Source: a virus. Taken from it: a DNA stretch of 24,749 bases. Positions 22,574 through 24,749 of this stretch are shown here, piece by piece. Numbering within the stretch: the stretch's first letter is position 1; each line of letters opens with the position of its first letter. Where the stretch lies: positions 1 to 24,749 of IMG/VR virus record IMGVR_UViG_3300037140_000042; one strand, 5' to 3'. The notes under the pieces were generated by a model. The model saw nothing but the letters and a program-made list of their open reading frames with translations, was not told where the DNA came from and made no database searches. The position numbers and the translations under genes were made by a program.

Positions 22574-23062
22574 CTAACCTTTCGGAGCGATCTCATCCCA
22601 CATCTTGCGAGCGGTATACTCCATCCCGTGACCGGGATCATATGGGGGATACAGAGTCGTAAATATTTTCTTTGCCCTATTGAAGGGCTGGGGTAACTCA
22701 CCTATGGATCGCATGAATAACATTGCGGTCGTCGGGCCCCTGCTGTGTCCTGCATTGCAGTGTATCAGTATCTTTTTCCCTTGCGCCCACATCTCTTGCG
22801 CGAATTCGATTCCTTTAAGTATCATCTTCTCGGGAATGAATGCAGGGTCGTCTACGTCAATCAGGTTCATCGCAGCGTGATCACCTTCGCGAGCGAACAA
22901 ATAATCTTTACCTTTAGGTGCGCCCATAGTCGTGTATCCGAGAATCTCTCGGTGACCATCCGGGCCATCTTTTGCAGCGGTCAATCGGGCATACCCACGT
23001 TTTTTAGCTTCCGGCACATCTGCATCACTACCAACCCAGAGGTTTGGAATTACTTGTTCCAT
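22574..23062 (-). CDS. Dual-specificity/tyrosine phosphatase-like protein (162 aa)
   Basis: The signature loop is intact: LIHCNAGHSRGPT (99-111), giving H-C-x5-R with Cys102 as nucleophile and Arg108 as phosphate binder. A general-acid aspartate is plausible in NLIDVDDPAF (Asp69, 71 or 72) about 30 residues earlier, as in compact dual-specificity phosphatases. The N-terminus (MEQVIPNLWVGSDAD) matches the usual start of the fold. GAGGAG precedes the ATG. The substrate is unknown: host phosphoproteins, RNA 5' ends or nucleotides are possible. It lies within the small-gene cluster before the terminase, an unusual spot for such an enzyme. Confidence 0.88.
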   Translation of the reverse strand: MEQVIPNLWVGSDADVPEAKKRGYARLTAAKDGPDGHREILGYTTMGAPKGKDYLFAREGDHAAMNLIDVDDPAFIPEKMILKGIEFAQEMWAQGKKILIHCNAGHSRGPTTAMLFMRSIGELPQPFNRAKKIFTTLYPPYDPGHGMEYTARKMWDEIAPKG

Positions 23063-23397
23063 ACGTTCTCCTCAAATAACGATAGGCCAAGAGACTCGAA
23101 AGCGTCCCTCGTGTGTTCCCTGAAATGGTTGTTATCTTCGCGATTCGCGAATAGCGAGCGGCGGCGTGCAGCAAGTTGGCGTGAATCTTTGCCAAATACA
23201 CTTCGATCCTCACATGGTCGTGCGGGGAAAGCGGCCTGTCGAATAACCGCAGTAGTCGCGTGTTTAATCTTACGATTCCTAGAATCTGGCCCACGTAGCG
23301 CTACGAGAATATCCCAAAGATCAGCACTATACGGCTGTTTGGTCAACAATCTTTGAATCTGATTTAGCGCTCCCCGAAGGGTCTTTGGTGTAGTCAT
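23050..23397 (-). CDS. Conserved-looking phage protein of unknown function (115 aa)
   Basis: Start chosen at the ATG at 23397 with GGAGAGG upstream. Contains an N-terminal helix (LRGALNQIQRLLTK) and ADLWDILVALRGPDSRNRK, with the ALRGPD element that I associate with small phage proteins of unknown role, then a basic part (RQLAARRRS). Its 3' end overlaps the phosphatase start by 13 bases, so the two are probably translationally coupled. Confidence 0.65.
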   Translation of the reverse strand: MTTPKTLRGALNQIQRLLTKQPYSADLWDILVALRGPDSRNRKIKHATTAVIRQAAFPARPCEDRSVFGKDSRQLAARRRSLFANREDNNHFREHTRDAFESLGLSLFEENVWNK

Positions 23398-23524
23398 ACA
23401 AAGCCTCTCCATGCTTCGCGATAAATTGTCGTTTCGTAAGGAAAGCTAAATCCCACGTCATCTGGCTGGTGTTATGGCTGGCTGGGGCCGAAAACTTTGG
23501 CCGCATAAATTGTGTGCCGTTCAT
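23327..23524 (-). CDS. Small protein of unknown function (65 aa)
   Basis: The ATG at 23524 overlaps the stop of the preceding gene as ATGA, a strong sign of coupled translation. The SD is weak (GGTGG). The peptide has an aromatic/basic centre (WDLAFLTKRQFIAKHGEALYDY) and ends 71 bases inside the next gene. No family recognised. The ATGA coupling and regular composition favour a real gene. Confidence 0.55.
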   Translation of the reverse strand: MNGTQFMRPKFSAPASHNTSQMTWDLAFLTKRQFIAKHGEALYDYTKDPSGSAKSDSKIVDQTAV

Positions 23525-23721
23525 TGTAACACCACCTTAGGCTTTGCCGCTTCTGCGGCTTTCTTCATCTGATTCTCGACAAAAGAGGTCACTATAACAT
23601 TAGCAAAATCAGCCGCAAAATTCGCATGTACTTCATCGATAATATGATGTATGTTGCGGTGCTTCCATTGCTTCGCGAAAGCAGATGCCTGTTCTGCGGT
23701 TGCGATTTTAAGTAGTTGCAT
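23521..23721 (-). CDS. Small helical protein of unknown function (66 aa)
   Basis: Mostly helical with alanine-rich ends (TAEQASAFAKQWK, MKKAAEAAKPKVV) and a His/Ile centre (NIHHIIDEVHANFAADFANVIV). It starts 14 bases inside the end of the 89-aa gene; GGGGG-rich sequence (AAGGGGG) lies upstream as SD. Tight overlaps on both sides indicate one polycistronic transcript. No function recognised. Confidence 0.65.
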   Translation of the reverse strand: MQLLKIATAEQASAFAKQWKHRNIHHIIDEVHANFAADFANVIVTSFVENQMKKAAEAAKPKVVLQ

Positions 23722-23977
23722 TTGTATCCCCCTTCATTGCCGCAGTCCGCGCTTTCAAACTTTCTAGCAACGGGTCTGGTCCGGGGGTAGCCGGGATGAG
23801 AGGTTGGCCTGAGTCACCTGTCAACCTTGGAAGGTCATCTACGACCGCGAGTCGGTCTGCTGCTGCCAGCATGACACTCAACTGCGATGCAGAAAACGCT
23901 TCCTTATTTTTTGCGATGGACTTTAGGATGCCGACATAAAAGTCAAGGCTTTGTCCTTTGCGTCTCTTGTTTGGCAT
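23708..23977 (-). CDS. Small protein of unknown function (89 aa)
   Basis: GGGGGAG precedes the ATG at 23977. Basic N-terminus (PNKRRKGQ), a helical middle (LDFYVGILKSIAKNKEAF, LSVMLAAADRL) and a Pro-rich linker (PLIPATPGPDPLLESL). Its position upstream of the terminase would suit a small terminase subunit, but no helix-turn-helix or other terminase feature is recognised, so I leave it unnamed. Confidence 0.65.
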   Translation of the reverse strand: MPNKRRKGQSLDFYVGILKSIAKNKEAFSASQLSVMLAAADRLAVVDDLPRLTGDSGQPLIPATPGPDPLLESLKARTAAMKGDTNATT

Positions 23978-24093
23978 AGCTTTCTCCCCCGAAAGTCTAG
24001 TGCATCTTCTGGTGCTTCTGGTCCTTTGAAATGGTTCACATTTAACAACGGATCTAACAGCGATGAACTCAAATCCCTAGGAAATGTATCCAT
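23923..24093 (-). CDS. Possible small overlapping gene (56 aa)
   Basis: ATG at 24093 with a weak AGAAAG SD; a TTG at 24117 is an alternative start. The frame runs 55 bases into the 89-aa gene. The non-overlapping part (DTFPRDLSSSLLDPLLNVNHFKG) has balanced composition. Without it, 23978-24170 would be a 190-base gap in a dense region, which favours coding, but the long overlap and weak SD keep this uncertain. Confidence 0.4.
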   Translation of the reverse strand: MDTFPRDLSSSLLDPLLNVNHFKGPEAPEDALDFRGRKLCQTRDAKDKALTFMSAS

Positions 24094-24170
24094 ACACTTT
24101 CTTTCTGCCTGATGCAATATGGGGCCGCGTGCAAGTGGCCAAAGGCGCTATTACGAAGCCCCCAAAATTT

Positions 24171-24545
24171 TTACTCTGTCTGCGGTGCGTTCGACAAAGC
24201 CGCCGTATCTAACTGGGATGGATTAACTGCCGGAACCAATCCTGTGCCAGTGGTGCTAGTTAGCGAATTTCCGATTACGCCGGAAGTTGAGTCACATAAA
24301 ATTGCTGCTGCGGCTCTCTGGATGACGCCGCTGACCTGTCGAATTCCCGGTTTGCCCGGGGGAACCGTCCCAATGATATTTAGAACCGGACCGCCGAGAG
24401 TGACTTGCATGCTCGTGTCGGCGGGGTGAATATCCGTTGACGTGGTTTTGTTGGCTGCTGTAGCCGATAACTGATATTGCTGCGTGATGCCCTTTGGCTG
24501 AACGCCCGCCGTTTGGTCGCCCGCAGGCTTCAAAATTGCTGACAT
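24171..24545 (-). CDS. Small structural-type protein of unknown function (124 aa)
   Basis: AAAAGGA precedes the ATG at 24545. Low charge, rich in Thr, Ser, Ala, Gly and Pro with beta-prone stretches (MQVTLGGPVLNIIGTVPPGKPG, SGVIGNSLTSTTGTG), in style like the virion surface proteins further left. A virion component is plausible but nothing specific is recognised. A 77-base gap follows before the next start. Confidence 0.65.
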   Translation of the reverse strand: MSAILKPAGDQTAGVQPKGITQQYQLSATAANKTTSTDIHPADTSMQVTLGGPVLNIIGTVPPGKPGIRQVSGVIQRAAAAILCDSTSGVIGNSLTSTTGTGLVPAVNPSQLDTAALSNAPQTE

Positions 24546-24557
24546 ATATTTCCTTTT

Positions 24558-24749
24558 CTACCGCGAGTGGCGGTCCCACCAATTTGTTACTAAGCCGCCC
24601 GGAGCGTATTTATATGCACTAATATTTCTAGTGAATGGCCGAGACGGTTGTGCAGACTGTATTGGTACAACAGATGTGTCTGAATTCTTGTGAGCGTCAT
24701 ACATCATACTTGGCACATACTTAATAGGGGTATGTGCAAGGTGGGAAGT
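24558..24749 (-). CDS. 5'-truncated gene at right edge, unknown function (last 63 codons)
   Basis: A frame with no stop runs from the window edge to TAG at 24558, 12 bases before the next gene's start. The visible end includes KYVPSMMYDAHKNSD, FTRNISAYKYAPGGL and a terminal WWDRHSR. Tyr/Trp-rich and Ser/Pro-rich; possibly structural. The absence of any stop in 63 codons and the close spacing support coding. The true start may lie outside the window. Confidence 0.6.
   Translation of the reverse strand, partial: TSHLAHTPIKYVPSMMYDAHKNSDTSVVPIQSAQPSRPFTRNISAYKYAPGGLVTNWWDRHSR

Noticed and set aside
22573-22701. N-terminal extension of the His-rich protein
   Set aside because: The extension lies wholly inside the phosphatase gene in another frame; the ATG at 22572 has an SD.
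23708-23977. 89-aa protein as the small terminase subunit
   Set aside because: Position fits, but no helix-turn-helix or family motif can be seen, so the name would be a guess.

Overview
The window reads as the virion-morphogenesis module of an uncultured, probably short-tailed (podovirus-like), double-stranded DNA phage. Every gene I can support lies on the minus strand, so transcription runs from right to left. Genes are tightly packed, with overlapping stops and starts and clear Shine-Dalgarno (SD) sites. No tRNA, rRNA, CRISPR array or transposon was seen. No tape-measure protein or tail sheath is visible, and the largest gene resembles a podoviral tail nozzle/hub; that is the basis for the short-tail inference. 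The host cannot be named. DUF3494 (ice-binding-like), PA14-like and lectin-like modules are compatible with a soil, sediment or cold-water environment, but this is only suggestive.

In transcription order: 24749-23050 holds a set of small overlapping genes of unknown function. Next come a dual-specificity-type phosphatase (23062-22574), a His- and Pro-rich protein, a 63-aa protein, the large terminase (21735-19720) and the portal (19712-17583). Two perfect tandem hairpins follow the portal. Then come a GIY-YIG homing endonuclease, a secreted trypsin-like protease, a 110-aa protein, a scaffold-like protein (15983-15012) and the major capsid protein (14997-13966). A short regulatory region with an RBS-masking inverted repeat and a frame-broken micro-ORF precedes two related decoration-like proteins, one of which carries a DUF3494 domain.

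From 11878 to 9441 there is a coiled-coil peptide, a possible Zn peptide, a 232-aa protein and a zinc-binding coiled-coil protein. The last of these has been tandemly duplicated, creating a chimeric gene. A 54-aa stand-alone homologue of the scaffold C-terminus closes this stretch. From 9309 to 272 lie two related neck/adaptor proteins split by a leaderless-looking HNH endonuclease gene, two adhesin-like proteins sharing an N-terminal domain, and a 1638-aa tail nozzle with PA14-like and DUF3494 insertions. A further HNH gene runs off the left edge.

The core genes work together as a packaging motor (terminase, portal), a head (scaffold, capsid, decoration) and a tail (neck proteins, nozzle, adhesins). 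The most notable departures are DUF3494 domains in both the head and tail parts of the virion, a free scaffold-tail peptide beside a recent gene fusion, a probable leaderless promoter for a homing endonuclease, a capsid-proximal hairpin that could switch translation according to transcript start, and a secreted S1-type protease inside the head operon.
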